From Vibrio comitans (GTDB lineage Bacteria; Pseudomonadota; Gammaproteobacteria; Enterobacterales; Vibrionaceae): a stretch of 64,000 bases of DNA. Of this stretch, positions 15,102-23,848 are shown piece by piece. The number at the start of each line of letters is the position of its first letter. Within the stretch, counting starts at the first letter, position 1. Below the pieces are notes generated by a model. It was not told the origin of the DNA, ran no database searches, and saw nothing but the letters and a program-made list of their open reading frames with translations. Location of the stretch: the NCBI GenBank assembly GCA_024346835.1, contig AP024866.1, forward strand, positions 1,798,001 to 1,862,000, in the 5' to 3' direction. Both the position numbers and the translations under genes were made by a program.

Positions 15102-16595
15102 TTATACTGAATGTGCAACCTCTGATTGAGTATCACCGCTCGAGGCTTGCTCACACTGCTCAGCCTTGTGCAGTAATATCTGAATCAACTTAGAACACAG
15201 CAAGGCAACACCAATCATCACCACCGCCATGATGGTCAGCAGTTGGAAGTATTCACCGTAGACGTTATGGGCAATTTCTTGGGTTAGCACCTGGCCTTTT
15301 TCCAACGCGATATTGGTAGAGAGAGCAGCGCCAACAATGCCGCTTAATGCGATAGCCACAGAGAACAAGCTCACCGAGAAGTTTTCAATATGATGAGGGG
15401 CAACAGATAGGATAAACGCTACCACCATCGACCCCACTACAACCTCTGCTATCGCTTGGAAAAAATGTACCGCCAAGAATACCTCAGGTCGAATTGCGAC
15501 ATCAGGCCCTACTGTTGAGATGAAATAGGTCAAAATGCCGAACGCGATCGTCGTTAAAACGAAGGCAATGGCAATCTTGGTAGAGGTCGATAGATTTATC
15601 CCTTTCTTCTCCAATGTGTGGAATGCAAAAGCAACAATCGGTCCACCTACCATGCACCATAGAGGGTTCATGGCCATTGCGGCTTCGGGCTCCAATGGAA
15701 TAAAACCAAATAAGCTTCCCTTGAGGGTGTTCATCGCAACGATGTTCATTGAGGTCATCATTTGACCGTAGTAAACAAAGAAACAAGTTGTCAGGAAGGT
15801 CACGATCAGGATGGTACCCATCTTCAAGCTCTCGGAGCGCTCTACCTTAAACATTAAGAATATGAAGTAGACAATAGCCAGCACACCAATGGCATAAACG
15901 ATGTTTTGTCCCACATCCATGTTTGAGAACATAAAGAACACCAATGCGATCATAGCGACAGAGGCAACTGCAAAGATCAGCCAATTAGTGACAGATACGG
16001 CGGCTTGGTCGATCGGCTTACCCATAGGCTTGAAGCTTTTGTGCAGTACTAATAATACAAATAGTGCAACCGCAGCCATAATAGCAGACACGGTAAAACC
16101 GCCACTAAAGCCGATATAAAGCACAACCATAGGGAATAAATACTGACCTAAGAATGCGCCAATATTGTTTACTGAGTAATTGATAGGAAAGCCTTTCTCG
16201 AAATCTTGGTGTGAGGCAAAGGTTCGCTTGTAAAGGCTTGGGTATGACGGAGACATCAGCCCTCGGCCATAACTTGCAAGGGCAATACCCGCCATGGCGG
16301 TTGGTACGTGCAGACTGGTCGCGCCAAAAACTAGCAGCAAGTAGCCGGCGACAAATGCCAGGTAACTAATAGTTAAAGAGCGATAAGCTCCGAGTAGCTT
16401 GTCAGCAATAAAACCACCAGCAATGGCAAACAACGGGCCTATCGCCGCAAATGCACCAACCACCATCATAGTATCGGCTTCACTGTAGTTAAGGTCTTCA
16501 AGGAAGAATCGAGTCAGACTGACAAGCACGCCATAAAAAGAGAGTCCGAAGAGCATCTGACAAAGCATCATCGATTTGTTTAGTTTATTCCACAT
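15102..16595 (-). CDS. POT/PTR-family proton-dependent oligopeptide transporter
   Basis: The 497-residue major-facilitator protein imports di- and tripeptides with protons. About 12-14 hydrophobic segments are visible. The signature region around the second and third helices (FAIAGGFIADKLLGAYRSL) and the PTR2-type motif NYSVNNIGAFLGQYLFP near residues 150-166 mark the POT family. Helix 1 lacks the full ExxERF motif seen in many POT proteins; the region reads MLFGLSFYGVLVSLTRFFLED. Substrate range may therefore differ from DtpA. It stands alone, divergent from the lipoprotein gene at 17007. Confidence 0.8.
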   Translation of the reverse strand: MWNKLNKSMMLCQMLFGLSFYGVLVSLTRFFLEDLNYSEADTMMVVGAFAAIGPLFAIAGGFIADKLLGAYRSLTISYLAFVAGYLLLVFGATSLHVPTAMAGIALASYGRGLMSPSYPSLYKRTFASHQDFEKGFPINYSVNNIGAFLGQYLFPMVVLYIGFSGGFTVSAIMAAVALFVLLVLHKSFKPMGKPIDQAAVSVTNWLIFAVASVAMIALVFFMFSNMDVGQNIVYAIGVLAIVYFIFLMFKVERSESLKMGTILIVTFLTTCFFVYYGQMMTSMNIVAMNTLKGSLFGFIPLEPEAAMAMNPLWCMVGGPIVAFAFHTLEKKGINLSTSTKIAIAFVLTTIAFGILTYFISTVGPDVAIRPEVFLAVHFFQAIAEVVVGSMVVAFILSVAPHHIENFSVSLFSVAIALSGIVGAALSTNIALEKGQVLTQEIAHNVYGEYFQLLTIMAVVMIGVALLCSKLIQILLHKAEQCEQASSGDTQSEVAHSV

Positions 16596-17006
16596 GATCT
16601 GTTTCTCGTGGTTAGGGATTTTAGTTCTAAGGTGAGGTAAGAAATGCTTGAGGGCTCAACGAATTTGTAGAGCATCATGGGCTCCATAGGCCATACAACC
16701 CCATGCATATTAAGGAGTGGAAGAATTGTAATCGCGGAAGCTAGTTATAAATACTCGCGGTTAGAGGACAAGGTCCATCAAGGATATGAAACGGGTGGAA
16801 TGAGTTTTTTGGCGGGAAAATTATCTGTTATCAACTCAATCTAATGGTCGGATAAAACAGCAATTTGAAAATGAGTTACTGATCAACATTCTGTTAACCA
16901 AAGCGTACAAAACTGTCTTATCAATCACGTTAAATAATACAATAGTATTGTATCCTTTTGTCATTCTAATAAAGGAATACACCAATAAAACGTGGGAAAA
17001 AAGATT
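16596..17006. other. Divergent promoter region
   Basis: About 410 bp lie between the divergently transcribed peptide transporter and the lipoprotein gene. It holds the 17-bp palindrome at 16937-16953 but no gene. The part near the lipoprotein is very AT-rich. Confidence 0.5.
16937..16953. promoter_or_regulatory. Perfect palindrome, candidate operator
   Basis: ATACAATA-G-TATTGTAT is a perfect inverted repeat with 8-bp arms, 54 nt before the lipoprotein start, where a repressor would block transcription. Its form resembles sites of GntR-type regulators, but the regulator cannot be named. Confidence 0.45.
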
Positions 17007-17672
17007 ATGAAAAAAATGTATCTAGGTCTGGCTATTGCGGGTTTACTAGCAGGTTGTGCAGCACCAAGCGATAGTGCAAAAACTGAAATGGCAGCTCCAG
17101 CGTCAAACGCGGTAGTAGCGGCAGGTACAGGTGATAACCTAGTAGCAGATCCACATATCGTTGAGTTTCGTGCGAACAGCGGTAAAAGCGATGTTTGGAA
17201 AAAACACGCTGACAAGAATAATGGTCTTGGCGACGTAGGCAGCTCAAAGGTATCAGCGTTTGAAGATGAAGGCTCAGTACGTATTCGCTTTATCAGCGAA
17301 TCAGATGACTTTTCTGCAATGCCAGGTCTAAGCCAACAAGTTAATGGTCTAGCTCCAAACACAGATTACGTACTATCTCTATACGTAGAAGATAAGAAAG
17401 GCGCTGCATCACCAACGTCTGTCGTTATTGGCGCTACCGATGCCGCTGGTCAAGAACTAGCTGAGCAAGAGTTCCACGTAGCAAGCATGGACAACGCACC
17501 TAAAGCAGACCGCAGCTCTTTCCGTCAAGTCGCGGTTGAGTTCAACTCTGGTGGTAACACTTCAGCAACTATCTTTGCTAAGTTGAAAGTAGATGATGCT
17601 TCTGCAATTACTGGCGACATCGGTAAAGCAAGTGAAATCCGCGTTGATGCATTCTCTTTAGCGAAAAAGTAA
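17007..17672 (+). CDS. Lipoprotein with carbohydrate-binding-module-like fold
   Basis: From ATG 17007 the protein has 221 residues; the GTG at 16992 lacks a well-spaced ribosome site. The signal peptide ends in lipobox LLAGC. After an Ala-rich linker the rest reads as one beta-rich domain: NLVADPHIVEFRANSG, then SSKVSAFEDEGSVRIRF, PGLSQQVNGLAPNTDYVLSLYVEDKKG and a final SEIRVDAFSLAKK. This arrangement is typical of galactose-binding-like modules (CBM4/9 and CBM32 style), which bind sugars. I infer a surface or periplasmic polysaccharide-binding role, perhaps linked to an alginate-type regulon, but no enzyme is nearby to support this. A strong terminator follows. Confidence 0.65.
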   Translation: MKKMYLGLAIAGLLAGCAAPSDSAKTEMAAPASNAVVAAGTGDNLVADPHIVEFRANSGKSDVWKKHADKNNGLGDVGSSKVSAFEDEGSVRIRFISESDDFSAMPGLSQQVNGLAPNTDYVLSLYVEDKKGAASPTSVVIGATDAAGQELAEQEFHVASMDNAPKADRSSFRQVAVEFNSGGNTSATIFAKLKVDDASAITGDIGKASEIRVDAFSLAKK

Positions 17673-17691
17673 TCACTTTTAAGCCTTAATG

Positions 17692-17721
17692 AAAAACGCC
17701 AATCATTTGATTGGCGTTTTT
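17692..17721 (+). terminator. Bidirectional terminator between lipoprotein and pspC
   Basis: A perfect 14-bp stem (AAAAACGCCAATCA / TGATTGGCGTTTTT) with a 2-nt loop has A- and T-tracts at both ends and serves both convergent genes. Confidence 0.9.
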
Positions 17722-17740
17722 ATTTTTTATGTATTAAAGA

Positions 17741-18124
17741 CTACAAATTTCTAAACGCGGCATTGGTTTTTCTGGTGTCTGAGGTCACATACGCCTCCAT
17801 CTTTCGAAGACTCGTTTCCATTTCTTCAAAATCTTGCTCCATCACGGTCAGTAACTCTTTAGGTGCCTTACCTGACTGCCACGGCTTTTGCTTCATTTGA
17901 TGGTCAAACTGCTGCTGCCTAGTTTGAAAGATTTGTGGCGATTGCTTTTCAAGCATCAAACTTGCTGCGAAATACGCCAACACCATAAGAAACCCGCCAC
18001 CTAGCAGCGCTGCCGACACAAACAAGATCCGCACTACCCAGACTTCTATGCCGAAGCGCGCCGCAATACCCGCGCACACACCAGTGAGCTTGCCATTGTG
18101 CGTGTCTCGATATAAGCCTCTCAT
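17741..18124 (-). CDS. pspC: Phage shock protein C, envelope stress membrane protein
   Basis: The 127-residue PspC domain protein sits in the inner membrane and works with PspB to sense envelope damage and relieve PspA inhibition of PspF. It starts MRGLYRDTHNGKLTGVCAGIAARFGIEVWVVRILFV, the typical PspC opening with an amphipathic helix and one membrane segment (about 38-60). A coiled-coil-prone cytoplasmic or periplasmic tail follows (QFDHQMKQ and EEMETSLRKMEAYV). It overlaps pspB by 4 bp and is the last gene of pspABC. No pspD or pspE follows. Confidence 0.95.
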   Translation of the reverse strand: MRGLYRDTHNGKLTGVCAGIAARFGIEVWVVRILFVSAALLGGGFLMVLAYFAASLMLEKQSPQIFQTRQQQFDHQMKQKPWQSGKAPKELLTVMEQDFEEMETSLRKMEAYVTSDTRKTNAAFRNL

Positions 18125-18351
18125 TGATTAGACCTCCAATTTGGTGACTCCGCATCCAAGATCTTCTCTAGTGTTTCTATACGTTGTTTCATTTGCACCG
18201 CTTTCGATGAAAGCTGTTGAAGTTGATCCCTTTCATCTCCTGACAGCCCCTGCCCTAGTTTACGCTTACTTCTGTAATGCAGAATCAACCATAACGGGGC
18301 AACAAAGATTAAGAAAACACTGAGTGGTACCGTTATCAATGCTGTAGACAT
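18121..18351 (-). CDS. pspB: Phage shock protein B
   Basis: PspB is a 76-residue inner-membrane protein with an N-terminal membrane helix (ITVPLSVFLIFVAPLWLILHY, residues about 5-25), a basic stretch and a C-terminal coiled coil (LQQLSSKAVQMKQRIETLEKIL). It is the partner of PspC in signalling secretin mislocalisation and membrane stress. Size and layout are standard. It lies 9 nt after pspA and overlaps pspC by ATGA, so the three are clearly one operon. Confidence 0.95.
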   Translation of the reverse strand: MSTALITVPLSVFLIFVAPLWLILHYRSKRKLGQGLSGDERDQLQQLSSKAVQMKQRIETLEKILDAESPNWRSNQ

Positions 18352-18360
18352 TTCGCCCCC

Positions 18361-19026
18361 TTATTGGTCTTTATTGATCGAGTTCTTCATTTTTTGCAGT
18401 TCTTGTTCTATTTCATCATCGGCCTGAAGTTCGGCAAACTGATCGTCTAAACTCGGCTCTTTGCCTACTTGATAGCTGTCTGCATCCGCCTCTAATCGAT
18501 CAATCTTCTGTTCATATTGCTCAAACTTAGCGAGCGTGTCTTTAGTGCGACTGTTGTGCAGATGTTGCTGAACGTCCTTTCGACTTTTAGCTGCGTTTTG
18601 ACGCATTGCTAATGCAGATTGGCGAGCTCGAGTTTCGTTAATCTTAGCCTCTAATTTGCCGACCTCATCGCTTAACTTAGTAATCGTCTCTTCTACCAAG
18701 GTTTGCTCTGTATGTAATGACTTCATCACCTTAGTAATGCGCTGCTTTTCTATAAGGGCTGCACGAGCTAACTCCTCTCTGCCTCGGCTTAATGCAAGAG
18801 AAGCTTTTTGTTGCCAGTCTTCAACCTGCTCTTCTACCTGCGCTACTCTGCGCTGAAGCTCTTTTCGTTCAGCCAACGCTTTCGCAGAACTGGTGCGCAC
18901 CTCAACTAAGGTATCTTCCATTTCTTGGATAATAAGGCGGATCATTTTTTCTGGATCTTCTGCCTTATCCAACAATGAGTTAATGTTTGAGTTCACTATG
19001 TCAGCAAATCGAGAAAAAATACCCAT
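18361..19026 (-). CDS. pspA: Phage shock protein A
   Basis: PspA is the peripheral membrane effector of the phage shock response. It forms ESCRT-III-like oligomers that stabilise the inner membrane, and it binds PspF to keep it inactive. The 221 residues begin MGIFSRFADIVNSNINSLLDKAEDPEKMI, an amphipathic lipid-binding helix followed by the canonical loop. A long helical coiled-coil body makes up almost all the rest, ending DDEIEQELQKMKNSINKDQ. It is first in pspABC, with GGAGAG upstream. A sigma-54-type promoter is visible at 19089-19104, as expected for PspF control. Confidence 0.97.
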   Translation of the reverse strand: MGIFSRFADIVNSNINSLLDKAEDPEKMIRLIIQEMEDTLVEVRTSSAKALAERKELQRRVAQVEEQVEDWQQKASLALSRGREELARAALIEKQRITKVMKSLHTEQTLVEETITKLSDEVGKLEAKINETRARQSALAMRQNAAKSRKDVQQHLHNSRTKDTLAKFEQYEQKIDRLEADADSYQVGKEPSLDDQFAELQADDEIEQELQKMKNSINKDQ

Positions 19027-19088
19027 CTTGTCTCTCCTGTATCGGTATTGTTTGTTGCCACCTGTTGGTGCCTACTTGCTAGTAATAT

Positions 19089-19104
19089 CCAAATTACATG
19101 CCAA
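19089..19104 (-). promoter_or_regulatory. Candidate sigma-54 promoter of pspABC
   Basis: The minus strand reads TTGGCATGTAATTTGG. It has the -24 element TTGGCA with GG, then at correct 12-base spacing TTGG where TTGC is the consensus. It is the best match in the pspA-pspF gap, with one mismatch at the -12 dinucleotide, about 63 nt from the pspA start. Confidence 0.5.
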
Positions 19105-19301
19105 ACTTGCGATACAAAGGTATACAGAGGAAGCGACGTCTACATTTATCATTACAAACAATAGGTTATAGATTTCTATACTGTTATTTTTGTTCTAAAT
19201 GAGTGATATGCACTCGATTTCAAACCAGTAAAACGTTTGACTTTAACTGTGAATAGTAAATTATTAACCACTAATCGGTTAAAATTACCAACAGGGATAT
19301 C

Positions 19302-20291
19302 ATGCAACAGACACTGATCGGTCAATCTAGTCCATTTCTTGCTGTATTAGATAAAGTCTCTAGGCTTGCACCTATTGAACGCCCTGTATTGATTATTGGC
19401 GAACGAGGAACAGGTAAAGAGTTAATTGCTCAGCGCCTTCATTACCTCTCTAAGCGATGGGACAAGCCGTTAATTAGTCTAAATTGTGCTGCATTAAGTG
19501 AAGGTGTTGTTGATTCTGAGTTATTTGGTCATGAGGCGGGATCCTTTTCGGGTGCTACAGGTAAACACCAAGGTCGCTTTGAGCGTGCTGAAGGTGGCAG
19601 CTTATTTTTGGACGAACTCGCAACAACACCTCTGTCAGTGCAAGAGAAACTGTTAAGAGTGATTGAATATGGAGAGTATGAACGTGTTGGGGGCAGCCGC
19701 ATCTTACAATCCGATGTCAGGCTGATTTGCGCCACCAATGCCGACCTTCCAGAACTGGCCGAACAACAAAAATTCCGCGCCGATCTATTAGACCGACTGG
19801 CTTTCGATGTGGTGTTACTGCCCAGCTTAAAAGAGCGACAAGACGATATTCCATTACTCGCGGAGCACTTTGCGCTGCGCATGTGCCAAGAGCTAGGACT
19901 ACCTCTGTTCAATGGTTTCAGCCCTCAGTGTCAACAGCAGCTATTAGACTATACTTGGCCCGGTAATGTCAGGGAGTTAAAAAACGTCATTGAGCGAGCC
20001 ATCTATCTCAACCCTGAACCAAATGCGCCTATCCAAGAATTGGTGTTTGACCCTTTTGCTAAACCTAGCTTAACCAGTGAACCATTAGACAAACCATCCG
20101 TAGAACAAGACGCAGAATTGCCCATTGCGTCTTTGCCTCTTGATTATAAAAAGTGGCAGCATGACCAAGATATTGAATTGCTCAACAAAGCACTACATCA
20201 GGCGCAACATAATCAAAAGAAAGCCGCAGGTCTGCTAGGATTGAGTTATCACCAATTTAGAGGAATGCTGAGAAAGTATAAAATGGTTTAG
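19302..20291 (+). CDS. pspF: Psp operon transcriptional activator PspF
   Basis: The 329-residue sigma-54 activator lacks a receiver domain and is held inactive by PspA. The AAA+ domain shows Walker A GERGTGKE (33-40), the sigma-54 contact loop at 80-85, Walker B LFLDEL (101-106) and the arginine-finger region (FRADLLDRLAF). A linker leads to a Fis-type helix-turn-helix at the C-terminus (KKAAGLLGLSYHQFRGMLRKY). The contact loop, normally GAFTGA, reads GSFSGA here, with conservative Ala-to-Ser and Thr-to-Ser changes. It is divergent from pspA, the standard arrangement. Confidence 0.95.
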   Translation: MQQTLIGQSSPFLAVLDKVSRLAPIERPVLIIGERGTGKELIAQRLHYLSKRWDKPLISLNCAALSEGVVDSELFGHEAGSFSGATGKHQGRFERAEGGSLFLDELATTPLSVQEKLLRVIEYGEYERVGGSRILQSDVRLICATNADLPELAEQQKFRADLLDRLAFDVVLLPSLKERQDDIPLLAEHFALRMCQELGLPLFNGFSPQCQQQLLDYTWPGNVRELKNVIERAIYLNPEPNAPIQELVFDPFAKPSLTSEPLDKPSVEQDAELPIASLPLDYKKWQHDQDIELLNKALHQAQHNQKKAAGLLGLSYHQFRGMLRKYKMV

Positions 20292-20380
20292 GATCAATGA
20301 TTAACCCAATGGAGCTTAAAGGCGATAAGTGTTAGATTATGCAGATCATTCTAAAGAAACAATCAATGGTGCCTTAATCT

Positions 20381-22012
20381 ATGAAGGCGAACATCTGGAG
20401 AACCCTTCAACTAGGATTAGTGGGTCTATGTACCCTGATACTATCCGGCTGTGGTGATATTGAAGTCTCCGATCAAATCAAACAAGATGGATTCATATTT
20501 TGTGGACAAGGAACCCCCAGTTCTTTTAATCCTCAATTAGTCGACAACGACATCGCTGCAGAAGCCTTGGGTCCACAGATCTTCAATACCTTAGTGCATT
20601 TATCCAATAAAGATTTGGAGCTAGAACCTATGCTAGCGTCAAGTTGGACTGTGGATGAATCAGGTACAGTGTATCAATTTAACCTGCGCCAAGACGTCTC
20701 TTTCCAAACGACAGACTGGTTTACGCCAACCCATAAACTCAGTGCACAAGACGTCGTCTTTACATTTGAGCGAATCATCGACAGTAGCCATCCATTTCAC
20801 TATGTCAGTGGTGGTACTTATCCCTGGTTTGAGGCAATTGGCTTCAAAAGCATCTTGAAACAGGTTAAGGCAATAGATGAGCATACCGTTCAATTTGAGC
20901 TTTTTAAGCCAGACAATACGTTTTTAACCAATCTTTCTACCACCTACTCAAGCATACACTCATCTGAATATGCTCATCAGTTAGTGGCACAAGATCAAAA
21001 GCAATATCTTGACCAACGTCCAGTAGGGACAGGGCCGTTTTATCTAGACCAGTTTAGTGTCAACGACTACATTCGCTTGCGCCGTAATCCCGACTTTTGG
21101 GGTACTCCGGCTAAAATGGAACAAGTTGTGCTCGACATCACCTCCCGTGGTACAGGCACATTGGCAAAACTGCTACGCAGTGAATGTGACGTTTTGTTTT
21201 CACCTCGCTCTAGCCAGATCCCAACCATTCAGGCACACCCAGATTTAGTATTGCAGGCATACCCTAGTATGAACGTTGCCTTTATTGCGCTTCGCACACT
21301 AAACCCTGCACTCAACGATGCCCGAGTACGAAAAGCGCTAAACCTAGCCATCAACCGTGACGCGATTATTGACTCGGTTTACTACGGATATGGCACATCG
21401 GCGTATTCGATATTACCCCCAGAGTCATGGGCTTACCAAAAAGACTCAAGTCAGGTACGTTACGATCGTAATTACGCAAGAGCGCTGATTCGTGAAGCCG
21501 GTTATGGCACTGGGTTGGAACTGTCTTTGTGGGTAGCCTTAGAGCCTACCGCGTACAACCCAAGCCCAAGAAAAGTCGCTGAGCTGCTGCAATCAAACTT
21601 TTCCGATATTGGGGTAAAACTGAACATCTTTCTTGATGAACGTTTATCTCGCTCAACCTTCCAAAGTGTTGCAGAAGCAGACATGATCTTAACTGGATGG
21701 AATGCCGACACCAGTGATCCGGATAACTTTTTCCGCCCACTTCTCTCCTGCGGAGCTGACAGAGCTGGATTAAACATTGCGTCTTGGTGTAACCCTGACT
21801 TTGATGCACTAATTGATATCGCCAAAGAAACAAACCAAAAGCGTCATCGCTTTAATTTGTACCGCCAAGCACAAAATCTGTTGAACGAAGAAGTGCCTAT
21901 TATACCTATCGCTCATGGCATGCAATTTCAGGCTAAGCATAAGTCTCTACAAGGATTCGATGCTAGCCCATTTAATACCCTGAGCTTTGAAAACGTTGAG
22001 AGGAGCAAATAG
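20381..22012 (+). CDS. sapA: Peptide ABC transporter substrate-binding protein SapA
   Basis: The 543-residue family-5 solute-binding protein is the first gene of sapABCDF, a Dpp/Opp-like importer linked in enterobacteria to antimicrobial-peptide resistance and in E. coli to putrescine export. The ATG at 20381 begins a signal peptide with lipobox ILSGC (Cys24), which suggests membrane anchoring. Typical family motifs follow: YQFNLRQDVSFQ, PVGTGPFYLDQF, DARVRKALNLAINRDAIID and a late CNPDFDALI. The stop TAG shares its G with the sapB GTG start. It follows pspF by 89 bp, as in V. cholerae. Confidence 0.93.
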   Translation: MKANIWRTLQLGLVGLCTLILSGCGDIEVSDQIKQDGFIFCGQGTPSSFNPQLVDNDIAAEALGPQIFNTLVHLSNKDLELEPMLASSWTVDESGTVYQFNLRQDVSFQTTDWFTPTHKLSAQDVVFTFERIIDSSHPFHYVSGGTYPWFEAIGFKSILKQVKAIDEHTVQFELFKPDNTFLTNLSTTYSSIHSSEYAHQLVAQDQKQYLDQRPVGTGPFYLDQFSVNDYIRLRRNPDFWGTPAKMEQVVLDITSRGTGTLAKLLRSECDVLFSPRSSQIPTIQAHPDLVLQAYPSMNVAFIALRTLNPALNDARVRKALNLAINRDAIIDSVYYGYGTSAYSILPPESWAYQKDSSQVRYDRNYARALIREAGYGTGLELSLWVALEPTAYNPSPRKVAELLQSNFSDIGVKLNIFLDERLSRSTFQSVAEADMILTGWNADTSDPDNFFRPLLSCGADRAGLNIASWCNPDFDALIDIAKETNQKRHRFNLYRQAQNLLNEEVPIIPIAHGMQFQAKHKSLQGFDASPFNTLSFENVERSK

Positions 22013-22974
22013 TGTTTATATACGCCATTCGACGTTTCAATCTATTCGTCATTACCCTGATGATTCTCACCCTAGTGGGTTACAGCATCCTTCGATTAGA
22101 CCCAACGTCACCTTGGGCTATCTCGGATTTCTGGCAGGGATGGACACTGTATCTTCAAGAAATCAGCCAGCTGGACTTTGGTTCTACGGCTCAAGGCACG
22201 CCCGTTTTTGACGAAGTTAAGGTCGTGTTTACTGCAACGCTAGAATTGTGCTTCTTTGCCTTTATTCTCGCGCTGTGCATCGGTCTTCCTTTAGGCACAA
22301 TTGCCGGGATGCGCCAGAACAAATGGGCTGATCGCTTGATCTCGTTCTTCTCTATGGCCGGATACTCAGCGCCGCTGTTTTGGGTTGCCTTGTTGTTGGT
22401 AATGCTGTTTTCACTGCGTCTTGAGTGGTTACCTATATCAGGTCGCTACAATCTGCTGTACGACATTCCGCAGATCACGGGCTTTGCGATGATTGACGCT
22501 TGGCTAAGTGATAGCCCTAATAGAGAAGAAGCCTTTACCAGCGTAGTAATGCATCTGATATTACCAGCGTTAGTACTGGCGCTTGCACCTACCACACACT
22601 TCATCAGGCTGATGCGCGCTTCAGTGGCAGATGTGATAGGTAAAAACTATATTCGGGTGGCGAAAATCAAGGGCCTTTCCAAGGTTGAAATCATTTTCGA
22701 ACACGTATTACGTAACGCTATTCCACCAATCATCCCACTTATCGGAGTGCAGCTTTCGAGTATGCTGACTTTCGCCATCATTACCGAGTCTATCTTCAAC
22801 TGGCCTGGGATTGGGCGTTGGCTACTGGATGCAGTGAGTAATCGTGATTACGTTTCTATTCAAGCTGGAGTTATGGTAGTTGCGACTTTTGTACTGGCCA
22901 CTCAGATCCTGTCAGAGCTTGTCGGCACTTTGATTAACCCATTAGCAAGGAAGGAATGGTATGCTAAATACTAG
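22012..22974 (+). CDS. sapB: Sap ABC transporter permease SapB
   Basis: SapB is a 320-residue inner-membrane permease of the DppB type. It has an N-terminal helix (IRRFNLFVITLMILTLVGYSIL), a periplasmic stretch and five further membrane segments. The EAA loop that contacts the ATPase is seen as VIGKNYIRVAKIKGLSKVEIIFEHVLRNA. It uses a GTG start that overlaps the sapA stop by one base, and its 3' end overlaps sapC by 14 bp, which indicates tight coupling. Confidence 0.93.
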   Translation: MFIYAIRRFNLFVITLMILTLVGYSILRLDPTSPWAISDFWQGWTLYLQEISQLDFGSTAQGTPVFDEVKVVFTATLELCFFAFILALCIGLPLGTIAGMRQNKWADRLISFFSMAGYSAPLFWVALLLVMLFSLRLEWLPISGRYNLLYDIPQITGFAMIDAWLSDSPNREEAFTSVVMHLILPALVLALAPTTHFIRLMRASVADVIGKNYIRVAKIKGLSKVEIIFEHVLRNAIPPIIPLIGVQLSSMLTFAIITESIFNWPGIGRWLLDAVSNRDYVSIQAGVMVVATFVLATQILSELVGTLINPLARKEWYAKY

Positions 22975-23848
22975 TGTCTACCTCGAAGAGAGTATCCCAA
23001 CTCAACGCGAACGCTTTTGGCGACATTTTCGTAGCAACAATTTAGCGATGTTCGGCCTGTGGAATCTTGGTGTTATCTTATTTATCACATTGATTTCCCC
23101 TCTGATTGCACCGCATGATCCCCTTGCACAATCATCAGTACTGCTACAGCCTCCATCATGGGCTAAAGAAGGCAGTATCGATTACTTCTTAGGCACCGAC
23201 GACCTAGGTAGAGATATCTTGTCTCGCCTGTTGGGTGGTTCACAGATTACCATCGGCTCAGCGATTTTCATTACCCTAATTGCAGCTTTCATCGGCTGTA
23301 TTATTGGTGCCCTCGCAGGTATGACTAAGGGCTTGCTATCGAGCGTCCTAAACCACCTGTTAGATACAGTAATGTCGATTCCTTCACTGTTACTTGCACT
23401 TATCTTTGTGGCATTTTTAGGCACAGGTATGACATCGATTATGATGGCTATTTGTCTCGCCTTGATCCCCCGATTTATCCGTAGTGTCTATCAAACTATT
23501 CATGCGGAAGTTGAGAAAGACTACATTATGTCGGCCAAACTCGATGGCGCTGACAAATGGTACCTACTCACGGTATCCATATTGCCAAACGTATTGGCAC
23601 CGATTGCCGCCGAATTTACCTTCGCCTTAACCATCGCTTTGCTAGATATTACCGCTCTTGGTTTTCTTGGTCTTGGAGCACAAGCACCAAGCCCAGAATG
23701 GGGAGCAATCTTGGGAGATTCCGTTGAACTTATCTATCTGGCTCCGTGGACGGTTGTCCTGCCGGGTCTTGCCATCATGTATATCGTAATCACCATCAAC
23801 CTAGTTGGTGAAGGCGTTCGTGACGCCCTTAACGCAGGAGTGGAATAA
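22961..23848 (+). CDS. sapC: Sap ABC transporter permease SapC
   Basis: SapC is the 295-residue second permease of the Sap importer (DppC type). It has an N-terminal cytoplasmic tail, a first membrane helix ([16 protein letters not shown]), the conserved [17 protein letters not shown] after the periplasmic loop, four or five more helices and the EAA loop ([28 protein letters not shown]). Its TAA overlaps the sapD ATG (TAATG). It would form the transmembrane pore together with SapB. Confidence 0.93.
   Translation: MLNTSVYLEESIPTQRERFWRHFRSNNLAMFGLWNLGVILFITLISPLIAPHDPLAQSSVLLQPPSWAKEGSIDYFLGTDDLGRDILSRLLGGSQITIGSAIFITLIAAFIGCIIGALAGMTKGLLSSVLNHLLDTVMSIPSLLLALIFVAFLGTGMTSIMMAICLALIPRFIRSVYQTIHAEVEKDYIMSAKLDGADKWYLLTVSILPNVLAPIAAEFTFALTIALLDITALGFLGLGAQAPSPEWGAILGDSVELIYLAPWTVVLPGLAIMYIVITINLVGEGVRDALNAGVE

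Noticed and set aside
17032..17362. Minus-strand frames of 71 and 133 codons across the CBM-like lipoprotein gene
   Set aside because: They are antisense shadows of a gene with a clear signal peptide, lipobox and terminator.
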